Shown here piece after piece: positions 24,433 to 36,299 of a stretch of DNA of 64,000 bases. Each line of letters begins with the position of its first letter. Positions within the stretch are counted from its first letter, which is position 1. The notes beneath the pieces are model-generated. The model ran no database searches. It was given only the letters and a program-made list of their open reading frames with translations, and was not told where the DNA came from. The DNA is from Pseudorasbora parva (Eukaryota; Chordata; Actinopteri; Cypriniformes; Gobionidae): positions 8,080,007 to 8,144,006 of the forward strand of contig NC_090180.1 in NCBI RefSeq assembly GCF_024679245.1, given 5' to 3'. The translations under genes were made by a program, and so were the position numbers.

Positions 24433-24831
24433 AGCCCTATTCGGACAGGATTAGATTAACATGGGGACGTGGTTGTAAAGTAATTTTACCTAAGGATGTC
24501 TGTAATATTAATGGCCAATTCGCACGGGATAAGACATCTCAGTAAATCAAGCAGAAGTGGGAGGGGTGACTCGCTTTACGCACCACAGTAACCTCCTTGT
24601 CTTCATGTGCGTATGACTTTGATGTTATCACGTGAGCAAACACAACATGAGCGTTTATTCGAAACGGGATTAGTATTACAGAAGGTGAAAGTCTCGGTAA
24701 TCTTCACTGACATTGTCCGTAATGATAACCGAGATGGCACATTCGGACAGGACTAAAATCACAGAGAACCTCTGGTAAAATTACTTTACCCCCATGTCCC
24801 CATGTTAAACCAATCCCGTCTGAATAGGGCT
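24433..24831. mobile_element. 399-bp MITE with ~60-bp terminal inverted repeats
   Basis: The left end agccctattcggacagg, then ggattagattaacatgggg and 'gtaaagtaattttacc', is mirrored at the right end (gggtaaagtaattttacc, catggggacatgggg, gagccctattcagacgg on the minus strand). The phrase 'attcggacagg' also recurs inside at about 24740. It has no coding frame. A target duplication is not clear, so the superfamily is open. Confidence 0.75.
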
Positions 24832-25844
24832 CTCTTTTTTATGGCTTAAAAAAAGCAAATATCTTTTTCTTCAAAAGAAACATTACAACCCCTACGTTGA
24901 CCAGAAACAACACAGAGAAACCGGGATTGGCTGAGCTTAATCATTCCCCTACACCTCCTGAACCTGATGCCTGATAAAACAGGTACAAATAATTGCACAC
25001 TGGACCTCACTGAGTTTGGAACACGTTTTCCATAATTGCCTCATCCCTTATAATCCATGTGTTGTGTTTAATCCCTTTTTTTTACAGACATTAGAATAAT
25101 TATCATTTAGGAGCAGATAATTACAGTAACCTTCAGAGCTTAAGAAAAGCAAACCATTCCAAAGACGATTCAGGTTGTTACTAAGACTGCATTGGTTTTC
25201 TAAAGAGGAACAGAAATCACCAACATAGTTACCCCATTGTAGAAAAGTTTCATGTAAGTTCAAAGAAAAATGGCTCTACACAATATAATGATCAAGAGCT
25301 GCAGGTCACTCTTTGAATGTTAGCTTCGATAAATTCAGTGAGGAAGAAAATAACATAGAGCCTTTGTGAGAGCAGGTCAGGGGTCTGTGAAGTAGGTGTT
25401 TAACTGTAGGTACAACAGTCCAAGAAGTCCAGTCATTTAGAATCACACAGGCTTGTCATGTACAGTTGAGCTAGTGTGAGCCAGGGCTAACAACGTGCTG
25501 TGTGAGGCCAATAGCCTCGGATCTCATGCCCCGAGGGCAAAATCAAGCTGCATTTCCACTGTTTGGTCAGTAGCCCTACAGTGCTACCCTTAAGCCTCAT
25601 GCACACTGGGCCGATTATCACTCGCGCTTATCGCCAGCGTTTTGATGCGTCTTTGTGTTCATACTCAATCAATTTTCACTGCCGACACTCAGAGTGAACG
25701 TGCAAATTCATCAAAGGATTAGATGGAAACTGACCATCGAATCCTATTTGATCTGCAATTCCTCTCCATAACAATTCCCTCTTATCTAGTTTTTTGTTTC
25801 AAGATTTCAATAAGTTGTTTGTGTTCAGACACCAAAGAGACTCT
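24832..25844. other. No gene; possible repeat scrap near 25590
   Basis: 'cctcatgcacactgggccg' at about 25595 looks like a MITE terminus of the 'cacactg' kind, but the opposite end was not found. The rest is unassigned. Confidence 0.35.
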
Positions 25845-26225
25845 ACATTCATCTTGCCTCATTGCATCTCCTTCTTATTGGCATGCTATTGGCGGGTTTA
25901 ACGCGATGACAGCTAGAGATAGGTTGTTGCCTGTTGATCACGCCTCTTTTAGTCTGATTGGTTGAAGGACTATCCAATCGCGTATAGGGATATTCAAATA
26001 ATGCCAATTGATTACACCCCATGTGCAGTAGAAAATACAGAGCAGACTCCCCAGACCATTGTTTAATGGTGTGGTCTAAGTAAAGCATGTGGTCTAAGTA
26101 AAAAAAAATCAAAATCAAAATGGTAGACAGGAAGTTCTGCAGACTACCAAAATTCGTATGTCCTTGGCTTGACCCAAGAAATCTATTAAGACACGTTTCA
26201 TTTGTCTGTCTAACACCAGACCAAG
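25845..26225. repeat. Dispersed repeat shared with 38440-38776
   Basis: The two loci share 'gctattggcgggtttaac', 'gttgatcacgcctct', 'gtctgattggttgaag' and 'gtgcagtagaaaatacagag' in the same order. Both finish near 'ccaagctca' or its complement. It is a non-coding element with part of its right side expanded by small duplications of 'tgtggtctaagtaaa'. Confidence 0.7.
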
Positions 26226-26274
26226 CTCAATTTAACATTAAAAGACAGACGAGACAGTAAAGCATGGGGTGGAG

Positions 26275-26717
26275 AGTACCTGTATTTTTTTCCCTATTAA
26301 ATTCAGATAAGACTGAGGTATTACTTTTTGGGCCAAAAACCTGTACACCGAATCTCTTGAGACAGGGGTAGCTGCAGCTTGGAGTAATGGGCGTGGCAAG
26401 AGGTAGGGGCGTGGTGAGAGGTTTCTCATTGGTCAAAGGAGCTTCCTCCTGGCGACTGCGTTGGCCAATCAGCAGTAACCTTAGTTTTACTATCGTATGA
26501 ATCAGTGGAGGAATGAGTTTTGACTTGAACACAAGCCTTTGATGACGAATTCAACTGACGTTTTAAACTTAATTGTAAAAATGACTATTGAATAAATGTT
26601 TTTTTGGATAAAATGTTGTTTGTTTTGCTTACTTGATTAATGTCACTTAAAAGTAGTTTATTAAACCGGTTTTACTTCATTTTATATTATATGATGAGTG
26701 TTTGATCAAACACGTAT

Positions 26718-26760
<43 letters not shown>

Positions 26761-28740
26761 CCTTTATACAGCAAAAACATTTGCTTTACCATTATTATAA
26801 AAAATAATATTACTTTTAGTTTGTATGTAGCCTACTTTAAATGAAAGTACAAAATTAATATGACTTTAATAGTGTCAGGAGACATTTTTATCTTTAAAAT
26901 AATAATTAGTTTTTTAATTATTTTTTTTATTTATTATTTAGTTCAAGTACAGACATTTCAAGTTTAATGCAATAAAAACGATGAATACAAAGCATTGTAA
27001 ATACAGCTCAAAGTGTGTAGATCAGAGAATAACAATAACAAGTATAAAATGAACAATACAAATAAATACACAAATATAAGTTTATGAATCAAGGTAGAAA
27101 AATTATTGTCTTTTGATCTCATGTTTGAAAGCGTTTCAAAGTATACTGTGAGATCAGTCTTCTAAAAGGTAATATAGGAAGGGTTCTTTCATTTGTGTCA
27201 TGCTTATAAAACTTCAGCAAAATAATTTAATTATATTTTTAAAAAAATCAGAAAAATACGGGTTTTGGAAACAAAGTAAAATGCCATGAAGTTCTAAAAT
27301 CTAATACTTGGAATTTCTATTTTAGGAATATCTATTTTAAAGTCAGTCCAAAATGAAATATAAAAAGGGCAATACAAAAATAAATGTTTAATATATTCAA
27401 GTGATGTGTTAAAAAAGTGCATTTATCACAAACAGTATGAATGTTTTTTTAATGATTGACTAAAAAAGTCGCGGTGGTGATGACGTCACGTAACCCGCGC
27501 CAAACAGAAGGTTTCGAAGGTAACATACCCTGCGTCTCAATCAGCTCCCTAGTTCACTAGAGTGAAAGAAATGTATTTTGTCTTGTATAATTATTTGTGT
27601 AGTTATAATGATTCAGCTTATGGCTCGCTTTTATGCGGATCAGGAATTTCGCGTCCTGGTCATAGACTGTAAAAAGACGAGAAGACCTCGTGGCACGCCC
27701 CATACCTCGCGGCACGCCCCATTTCTTTCCGACCTCATAGCACGCCCATTGCTCCAGTCTGCAGTTACCTCTACTTGAATCTCTTAGAAAACAATTTGTT
27801 TTTAGAAGGATGTACTGTTACTTCATCCTCTAGCAGTAAAAGACCTGGGTATTATATTAGACATCAACTTTCAATATTCCTATTTCATAAGTTACAAAAA
27901 CAACTAGTTCAGGACCTCTAAATTGATTACTGTAATGCATTACTAGCTGATTATCCTGCATCCTCAATAAACAAGCTACAATTAAAATCCAAAATGCAGC
28001 TGCTAGAGTTCTTACCATGTCACAAAATATGATCATAACACCAATTTTATCATCTCTACAGTGGTTACCTATTAAGTTCCATATTGATTACAAGTATTGC
28101 TACTGACCTATAAAGTCCTAAAGGGTTTAGCTCCTGTGTATTTAACCGACCCTCTATCGCTCAACAATCCATCATGCTCTTTAAGGTCAAAAAACTCTGG
28201 ACTTTTGGTTGTAGATCTAAGATCTAAGCCCACTAAAGGAGGGAGAGTGATTTTGCCTTTGGCTCCTAAACTCTCCCAGTTTGGATCTAGATTAAAGGAA
28301 TCTTTTTAGCCATGTATTTACATAATGCATCATATAACCTCGTTCTCCAGTTATATCAGATTAAAATTCACATGATTATCTTTTCTTGATATTATGGACA
28401 GCGGCTACACTAATTATTTTCCATTTGCTTTTCTGTCTAATCTTGGGATCCCCATCCAGATGTAACTAGAGAGTTGGTCAGCTCTAGTTTGATCGACAAA
28501 GACTTCAGATGACCCCAACACCTGTGAAGAGATGACTCCTGCAAGGACGCAAGGACACAAAGTCTAAATAAGCGTTACACCAATGCAAAATTGTCCATAC
28601 TTGTTGTAATAATTACTTTAATGAGCTAATAGTTTCTGCCTTAAATTATACATTGTTCACTACCTGCATGATTTGTACATGTACATTTCTGAAATATATT
28701 ACTTAGACATTACTTCAAGTAGGATTCAAGTAGGTGCAAA
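26275..28740 (+). pseudogene. L2-like LINE relic, split by an inserted TIR element
   Basis: The left piece (26275-26358) reads NSDKTEVLLFGPK, a late reverse-transcriptase motif. The right piece (from 27786) holds 'DYCNALLADYPASS', 'ITPILSSLQWLPIKF' and 'MLLTYKVLKGLAPVYL' (28097-28144), the C-terminal order of fish L2/Rex-type LINEs. It then shows a 3' UTR-like stretch with 'cttgggatcccc'. If the inserted element and one target duplication are removed, the reading continues across the junction without a frame change. Stops elsewhere show the copy is dead. Confidence 0.75.
26359..27776. mobile_element. 1418-bp TIR element inserted in the LINE, 9-bp duplication
   Basis: GAATCTCTT is present on both sides (26350-26358 and 27777-27785). 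The ends are inverted over at least 37 positions with about 30 matches (gtagctgcagcttggag versus gtaactgcagactggag), followed by 'aatgggcgtg' in both. The interior is AT-rich with a CA/TA microsatellite (26718-26760) and no long frame. A 9-bp duplication and long inverted ends would fit a Mutator-type element, but this is only inferred. Confidence 0.8.
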
Positions 28741-28784
28741 AACATTGGGTGTGGTGAACAACGCAAGCACACTGCAGACCATTG

Positions 28785-28930
28785 ACATTGACACACACCT
28801 GGAGCAGTGGGCAGCCATTTTGCTGTGGCACAGGAGAGCGAATTGGGGTTAGGTGCGTTCAGTCATTTCCTGCCAGGATTGAGACTCAAACTCTAAACAT
28901 TCGAGATACCAATCTGACTCCCTTACCCCC
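28785..28930. repeat. Dispersed teleost repeat ('acctggagcagtgggcagcc')
   Basis: The phrases 'ggagcagtgggcagccattt', 'aattggggttagg' and 'tcatttcctgccagg … gagactcaaac' occur in an order I know from a widespread fish retroposed repeat. The tail has 'ggggattaataaagtt'. There is no coding content and class assignment is uncertain. Confidence 0.45.
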
Positions 28931-29239
28931 TTTGGGGATTAATAAAGTTATCAATTAATCAGACAAATCAGGCCACAACTGCCCACGAATGACCCACACA
29001 TTTCTTGTGTAATCTCCACACTCTGATGATGTTCCACCATTTTCACTCTGATCTTGAAGTACAGTCATCAGAACTTGCATGTTATACACTTTGAACATAC
29101 TGCTTCAAAGCATTTCTTTGGTAAATATAGTAATTTGTCATATCACACAAACTGCCACAGTATGTTATTTTACCGCATGGCCTTTTACGTAGTCAAAATC
29201 TAATCTTATTTTAATGAGAAAAATAAATGAACTTAAATT

Positions 29240-29310
29240 ATTTTAGCAAATGGCTGCAATATAACAGAGTGAAAAATGTAAGGGGGTCTGAATACTTTCC
29301 GTACCCACTG
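29240..29310 (+). mobile_element. Solo right terminus of a Tc1-like element
   Basis: 'gcaaatggctgcaatataac … gggggtctgaatactttccg … tacccactg' followed by TA (29311-29312) is a familiar fish Tc1-like end. No transposase blocks or left end were recognised upstream within 500 bp. Confidence 0.6.
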
Positions 29311-29312
29311 TA

Positions 29313-31308
29313 CTTCTCCATATATCAGAACATCAAGAAAATCTCCAGTTCATTCCACATATCATATATCACCCAGGGGGTCTTTCCTCATCAGAGATGA
29401 TGAGCATGGTTCAAATGGACAGCAACAAAGCCTCTATCTTGAAGACATCTCAATGAATGCCTAGGTAACAAGACACTCCAGGAGAGGAAGCTATTGATAG
29501 TGTGCACCCCAGATAGAAAGTAGCACTATCATGCAAATGGAACACAGTGGCAGAGGTTAGCGAGGTGGGAGACGGGCGGCTGGGAGGCAAATAAAATTCT
29601 ATTTAATGAGGACTTTTACAGTGACCTTCCACATCAAAGGATCCCCAAGTTAGTCTCCATCAACTGGCAGGCACACAGAGGCTATTGCACCAGCAGCTAG
29701 AGAATTATCACCCCCTCCGTCCGAGTCAATGGACCTCTGACTCCACACAGAGTTTATCACCTAAATCTGCTCACCCACAGTCACTCTGCCAGCTGCTTGT
29801 TTTAGCTATTGACATCTGGACGAGTAAACTCCTCTTAACCTTTTATGCATTGGAGGTCAGCATTGATTTACAGTCTATAGTTAATGCTACATAACAATGC
29901 ACTCAGGGATATCAATTTATTACGTGCACAAATGCTGTCCATGTATGGATTACAAACCAAGTCATACACTATCAGGGGTCCAAGAAAAGAAATGATGACT
30001 AGGGAGCAATTTGCTCTTAAATAAAAATGGATGCAATATTTTGAATTTGATATATCCAAAAACATACTCGTGTTCCAGAGAGTCAATTGTGATCTCAGTA
30101 ACAGCACTGAACGAACCGCACGAGTGAGCTTGAGGCAGTTTAATTAACTAATTAGTCATTAAAAAAAGAATCAGTTCAAAAGAGTCAATTTTGTTCATTG
30201 ATGCATGTACAAAACACTATCTGAATCATATCTAAAAATATCCATATCCAAAAATGCCAATGGATGTAAATATTTCCAAAGTGGCTAGATTCTGGATGCA
30301 AATTTGTTTTGTTGCATTTGTGATCAGTCATAGTCTAGAGAACTGCACAATGCAAGACTAATGCAAGGTCTACCGCTTACAGCACCTGTCAAAAATGAAA
30401 CGCCCCATTACCATTACAATTTCAGCTCTGGAGGCTTCATAAAGCTCAGCGATTGTACACACTGTAAAGACAGTAACAATGGTGCAGCAATTGCCATGGA
30501 GTAACAATTATCATATCAATCCAAGCGCGAGACCAATGATTAAAATTTTTGGAGGAAATAGTTATTCAACCCAAACCTCCATCGCAAAGGATGACTTGAG
30601 CAGGACATTTCTCAGTGGTACGCTACTCAGTTTGATGTACATGAGATGTTGCAGCTCTTATTCCTCATAATCAGCATTAACAAGTACATGCCAATCAACA
30701 AACCAATGTGTATATATTTCTAGGAATAATGTGAATGTATGATGTAACATTTAAAGTTTGTAAAACAAATCTTGCTCCATTTTTTACCATTACAAAAAGT
30801 AATAAGAACATGACAATCTGCGTTAATGGACACTTGTAGGTAAAAGTGGACCCACAGTTGATTTGCAGAAATATTTAAGTAAATCCTTGAGTTAGCTGGT
30901 TAGCCAGATACCTACACAATTTAAAACACAAAACTACATATTTTGAAAAAATATGTACATCAACAATTATTCAAACTTATAGATTGGGATTCTGAGGAGC
31001 AAGTTGTTCCAAATAAAGTGGGTACTGTACCATCGTTAATGGATAAGACTTTTGTAAATCACATCAAAAGGTCAAAAGAAAAGAAAAAAATCTCATCAAA
31101 AGGTTATCCTGTGGTTGTATCGCTGTGGTAATTTTAACCACTGACTCTTCACATTCTCTTATCCTTTGGAAGCATTTACAAATAGAATTAGCAGAACAGA
31201 AAACAGCATCTTTAACATGTAAATAACATTTTAATTACGGATGACTCGGTAAGGCGTTCAGAGACGATTTTTTTCAATTTAAACCTTCAACTTTATTTAT
31301 CATGCTGT
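29313..31308. other. Unassigned sequence
   Basis: No exon, RNA gene or repeat ends could be supported. Open frames are all under 80 codons with no features. Confidence 0.4.
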
Positions 31309-31765
31309 TAGGGGTTAACAGCTTATGACCCAGGACCAGCAGTGAAGAAATGAAGACAGAGTCAGGATTCCAATTAATTAAAAGAAAAATTTACTTAAGA
31401 ATAGTTTGCAGTTTCAAAAGCAGAAGCCAGCTTCAAGTCTCACAAGGAGTTCGTAGGCTGCGCTCCCTCTCTCACCGTCTCGTTGCCTCGCCCTATCGTA
31501 CATACAATTGTCCCAACAGTTATACCGTTTTCAAGGTCTTATCCACGTCATTACTGCGATGTGGATGGTTCTGATTGGCTCAGAGACAATGCACAGTCAT
31601 GGTAAATTTCCACTCAAGTCAGTTAATCTGATGCACGTTTCCACTGACGTGTCACTTGTTGATGCTTTCACCCAGAATTAGGCCCGTAGTGACCTTCCAG
31701 TTTTGGAGCAGGCGCCAGCTTGCCCAGAACAACAAGTCCACCCATGTCTTAGGGTGCCCATTGTA
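31309..31765 (-). repeat. Possible solo LTR, minus strand
   Basis: Read on the minus strand, the segment has an enhancer-like GC region, 'ggtataactgttggg' as a possible core promoter, a purine-rich 'gagagagggagcgcagcc' and a T-rich stretch. It finishes 'gttaacccctaaca'. This is the layout of a retroelement LTR. No internal gag/pol remnants flank it. The limits and class are not certain. Confidence 0.4.
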
Positions 31766-32617
31766 CACCATTCTGATCTGTAACACAGAATATTGCGCAC
31801 ATACACAGATACACAGTCTCTCCAAGGTTGGAGCTGATTAAGCTCCAGTTCTAACCAGTTCTTACCAAAACATACTGATAACATGGGCTTTCTTTTAGTG
31901 AGAGGGACACACAATAGTACAGGCAATATTCATCTTGAGTCTTTAGTGTTTCAGTAAAAGGAAATATAAGAGGAATAAAACATAATAAATTAAATGAAAG
32001 ACAAATCCATATTTCATATCTGGAAGCCGGGCTAAGTGAGCAAACGCTGTTACTGCACTCCTGACATGTTAGGGGTGTGTGATACCTCCAAAATCCAAAC
32101 ACATGACCTTGTTGCCAGTGTTTAGTGACACATCACACATCTCTAGGCCAGACCCTCAGTCACTCCTCAGAGACCAAATACACACAAAACAAGAAACAAA
32201 AACAAAATCATAACTGGATAGAATCATTATAATAATATATGTAATATAGGAAGATGAATATTAATTAAGGTTTTGATTATGAAGTTATAGGATATAAATA
32301 TATACAGGTATATTGAAGCGGCAGTGGATTTCAAAATCCCCCCTTCAATGCATTTTTGGCTTCACAACTTTGCAGATCGTTTACATTCTCAGACATTGCA
32401 TGAAAGGTAATATCCGAAAAAGTATATTTAGGCGCACTATACATAGGACCGTGTTGTTAAACAATCTTATTTACTTTTTTAGCATAAATTATGGTCTTAG
32501 GGTGAACAATTAATCAGTGCAAGTTAATACACAGAAAAAAAACTGTTTGCCATAGTAAGCTTTAATCAAAAATTGAAAAGCTATATATATATATATATAC
32601 ACATACATACATACATA
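31766..32617. other. Unassigned; short (TA)/(TACA) repeat at 32583-32620
   Basis: No gene found. The end of this stretch is a small tandem 'catacatacatac' just before the next element. Confidence 0.4.
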
Positions 32618-32649
32618 CAGCTATGGAAAAAAATAAAGAGAACACTTAA

Positions 32650-33847
32650 AGGGGGGGTGAAACACTCAGTTTCAGTCAATCTCATGTTAATCTTGAGTAC
32701 CTATAGAGTAGTATTGCATCCTTCATATCTCCGAAAAGTCTTCAGTTTTATTATATTTATAAAAGAAATATAGGCTGTACTGAGTCTTTCCGGAAAAAAA
32801 CCGAGCACCTGGAAGCGTATTGTGTGGGCGGAGCTAAAGAATGACGAGCACGCAAAGCGGTGACGTCCTCAAGCGTGGAGAAACCCATGTATGCTATCGA
32901 TCGGATTCAGCTAATAAGTGATCCAGAATCAGGCTGAAATAAATTGAACAGGAGAAACAGCAACAGCAGGATGTCCGGCTCTGTGGTATGTAACGTTACT
33001 GTATTTAGTGGCCTGTCAACATTTGTGTGTGTTTACTCGCAGTTTATGAGGACATTCGGTTTATGGACTATTGTATGCGACTAAACCTTAGCAGTAGCAA
33101 GCCAAACGGTTTTGCACGTCAGACTAGTGTAATGTTATACATAGAACAACAATGGAGTAACCGTTAACCTTTAGCGCATTTGAATGACGAAGCACGCGAT
33201 CGTGTCGTTTACTGATGTTTACTCACGCGACGATAGCCAACAGCACAGACATTTGAAGCCGTTTTACTCACCGGCTGCTTCCAAAGCAGGACCGAACCTT
33301 TATCGCTGGGACCGCTCCGTCAAAAACACACTTATTTGCTATGATTCGGTGAAGTCCTGTGACAGCATTGACCGTGGAAATCCGCGATGTTTTGAAGCTT
33401 CCCGTAATTTCTGCGTTCAAATCGGTTCAAATGCAGCGCTGCCTTCCCGGAATGCTGTGCTGAAGCGTTGAAGCCGCTTGACATCAGCCATAGGAATATA
33501 GTGGAGCGGGAGAGCGGCGCATCATAAGTGTTCATGGACGAGTGGATCTGCATCTGAGCGAGTGTTTATGGGCGTGCATTTCCTCTCTCGCTCTAGTCAC
33601 GCGCACGCGCGCATTTCCGGGAGAAGAGCCCGTACGGCCCATACAAGGACCTTCCGCTCTATTAACGTCAAACTGAGCCATACTCGAAAAAAACTCTCAG
33701 AAACTGGAAGGAGTATTTTTGACAAAGAAATACTCCATCAAACGTCCAACATTAGTTTTTGAAACTTTGTCTATGTTTAGGATGGGAATCCAAGTCTTTA
33801 ACAGTGTAAAAACCTCAGTATGCATGAAACAGCATCCCCCCCCCCCC
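32650..33847. mobile_element. 1198-bp TTAA-type element with AGGGGGGG/CCCCCCC ends
   Basis: TTAA lies at 32646-32649 and 33848-33851. The left end is AGGGGGGGTGAAAC and the right end is CAT(C)n. Related truncated copies are at 49481-50180 and 14480-14604, showing a real multi-copy family. No transposase frame is visible. TTAA targets with AGG ends suggest a Kolobok- or piggyBac-type origin; I cannot choose from this copy. Confidence 0.8.
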
Positions 33848-33851
33848 TTAA

Positions 33852-34391
33852 TGGGTCCTGCACACTGTACGATTTTTCAAAATCCTTTGCGAATGTCCCT
33901 TGTCAGACTGTACGAACATGATCGCCATGTCACACTGTAAGATCTCAGTTGACATTAATGTCAGACTGCACGATAGTTAAGGCGCGCTAAAAACGGACGC
34001 GCGCAAGAAAACTCACCCGGAGTTTTATATCATCAATGAATGACGCGTTCAGTGACAGTGAGCTGCATTACACGCGGGGCTGAAATGCTGGCTACAAAGA
34101 AATCTCTAGTACTCGTTTTGGTCATAGTTTGTCTTGAAAAACGGAGATATTTGACTGTCGTCGTAGGAGAAGTCACACTGCAGGATTGTGTGCCAAATCT
34201 TCTGACACTGCCAGAATTTCGTCTGAGGTAAAATTTGATCGCAGCGCTCATTAATCGGCTGCCGGTGAACATGTCAAACTAACGACCAAAGACGTCAGAT
34301 TTTTGCCTAGGATCAGAGGAATCTTTTAGGATTTGCTAAATTTGTCCCAGACGGCCAAATCGTGGCCAAAATCGCACAGTGTGCACCCGGC
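33852..34391. mobile_element. 540-bp TTAA-type element with 'GCACACTGTACGATTTT' ends
   Basis: The left end tgggtcctgcacactgtacg and the right end (minus strand) gccgggtgcacactgtgcg are inverted. The motif recurs internally (cagactgtacgaac, cacactgtaagatc, cagactgcacgatag). TTAA flanks are 33848-33851, shared with the preceding element, and 34392-34395. Non-coding. Confidence 0.75.
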
Positions 34392-34650
34392 TTAACATTG
34401 AGAAATCTTAATTTAAAATCTCTTAATTTTTTTCAGAGCTTTATTATATTAACTACAAATGTTTGTCTTGCACTGCTCTGTGGTACGCCGCTTATGTAAT
34501 CACGTTGGAAAGGTCACGTTGGCGAAAGTACTGATCAAGTGTTTACAAAGCAAACGTGCCAAGGCAAATCTTAGTCTGAAATTTTTTGTATCCGTCATCC
34601 TAAAAATGTGTCGCACAGAAACCTTGCTTATTAAGTCCAATGCGTATTAA

Positions 34651-34806
34651 TTAATCCGCTACGAAAATAGAGAGAGAGAAAAATACTGGGTCCATCCAGT
34701 CGTGAGGTTGTGTAGAGAGGAAGGAGAGTTCCATCACTGTATCAAGGAGCTGCATGATTATGCTGAGCCATTTAAAGTGTACTTCAGCGATACGGGATCC
34801 ACATAA
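34651..34806 (+). pseudogene. Harbinger-type transposase fragment
   Basis: The 51-codon open stretch contains REREKYWVHPVV, then REEGEFHHCIKEL and EPFKVYF. This is the order found at the N-terminus of Harbinger/PIF transposases (…WVHP…R…GEF..L…L…F..YFR…). A stop follows at 34804-34806 and no DDE core was found downstream. It has no ATG of its own, so it is either an exon remnant or a captured piece. Assignment rests on motif memory. Confidence 0.6.
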
Positions 34807-35116
34807 TAATAAAAATGTGTTTGTCATACAGTGGTTTGTGCTGCGAGACGAAGTGGATCAACTTGTCAGATGATATTTGGGATTTTGGTGTTTGCTTGTT
34901 CGGTGGCTCTGAATTGTCAAAACACTTCTCAAAATGGTTGCTACAGATGCGAACAATGCAGAAAATTTTACCCGATCCGGGTATTTTTGTTTTTTATGAC
35001 GGACAAATGTTTCAGAGGCAGTGTGTAAACGCAGTTGACGCAACGTGAGGTCGTTATTTTTTAACATGCAAAAGTTTCACATGAGAATTCCGAACTCTGT
35101 GAGCAAAGGACTTTAA

Positions 35117-35828
35117 AGGCCCACTGAAATCAAAATTTAAGCTGTTTAGCTTTTAGTATGACTGTGTTAGCCTTACAGTTATGAATAAGCTGGTATGTTC
35201 CAAAACAATGACAAAATTAGCATTTAGGAGATATAAGCATTCAAAATGTACAGTCTCTCACTTCCGTTAAAACGAATCTCAAATTTTGATCGTCGCAGAC
35301 TTCCCCTTCTCAGCAAATCTTCTGTCCAATCAAAATGTTCTCTATAGAATCTAAAGCCCGCCCCTACGCTGCTAAAGTGGCGGCTGAAATTTAACACATA
35401 TACTAATTTCTACATGGTGAAAAGCAAATAGCACACTATATATGCGATAGGAAACGATTCAGTGTAAATATGCTTTTATTTGAGGCGAATGAAGTCTGTT
35501 TTCACATTAGATTGACACACCGCAGCAGAGCACACACACCAACGGCTCTGATTTAAATTTAGACTACAGACATGAGAGCGAAGTGTGGATCATATGCGCG
35601 AGTCCGCGCAGACAACGAACACGTCGGACCCATTTGAATTCTGCATAGAACGCTGCATTTTAAAGCGATATGGAGGAGATTATGATGAGAAACCGTGTTA
35701 GAGGACTGTGATATTATTAACGAAATGCTATTGGCTGTTTCAAAAAGGGGCGGAGCTGCTAACAGCTGGAGGGGAAATCACGTCAACACATTGAATAATG
35801 CGGCGTTTCAAAGCACTTCAGTGGGCCT
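35117..35828. mobile_element. 712-bp TTAA-type element with AGGCCCACTGAA ends
   Basis: TTAA lies at 35113-35116 and 35829-35832. The ends aggcccactgaaatc / gacttcagtgggcct-type sequences are inverted (right end caaagcacttcagtgggcct). The interior includes GC-rich parts (cgcccctacgctgc, ggggcggagctgc) but no long frame. Confidence 0.85.
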
Positions 35829-35845
35829 TTAAGTCAAATGTCCTT

Positions 35846-35852
35846 CACACAC

Positions 35853-35898
<46 letters not shown>
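35846..35898. repeat. (CA)n microsatellite with one GC interruption
   Basis: CA array with one 'cgcac' break, 14 bp from the preceding element's target site. Confidence 0.95.
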
Positions 35899-35903
<5 letters not shown>

Positions 35904-36179
35904 ACAGTTAAGGAAAGATGTTGGAGGAGAAAATGAGATCATGCGTGAATGTGATTACGCAATAATTGTTCAATAAGCACAAGACAAACATTTGTGGTTA
36001 AAAGTATATCATTTTTATTATATTTTTTAAATATAGCCAATCGTTTCACTATAGATAAGACCCTTATTCCTCATCAGGGTTCGTGTCGAGCCATTTGAAG
36101 CTGCAATGAAACTGGAATTTGGACCGTCAACCCTTTCTAACCCATTGAAGTCCACTATATGGAGAAAAATCCTGGAATA

Positions 36180-36295
36180 TGTTCCTCAAAAATGAAATTT
36201 ATTTTCAACTGAAGAAAGAAAGACATGAACATCTTGTATGGTGTGGGGGGTAAGTAAATTATCAAGAAATTTTAATTCTAAAGTGAACTACTCCT
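36180..36295. mobile_element. Right half of the palindromic TTAA MITE
   Basis: 'actgaagaaagaaagacatg … gtaagtaaatt … gtgaactactcct' followed by TTAA (36296-36299) corresponds to the right half of the family at 18791-19004. The left half is not recognisable. Confidence 0.45.
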
Positions 36296-36299
36296 TTAA

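Larger units (their letters stand above)
32618..34442. mobile_element. Tiny MITE whose TTAA received two other elements
   Basis: The left end acagctatggaaaaaaataa … agagaacac (32618-32645) and the right end aaatctcttaattttttt … cagagct (34414-34442) are inverted copies. Everything between 32650 and 34391 is two TTAA-bounded insertions. Without them the outer element would be only about 80 bp. Confidence 0.6.
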
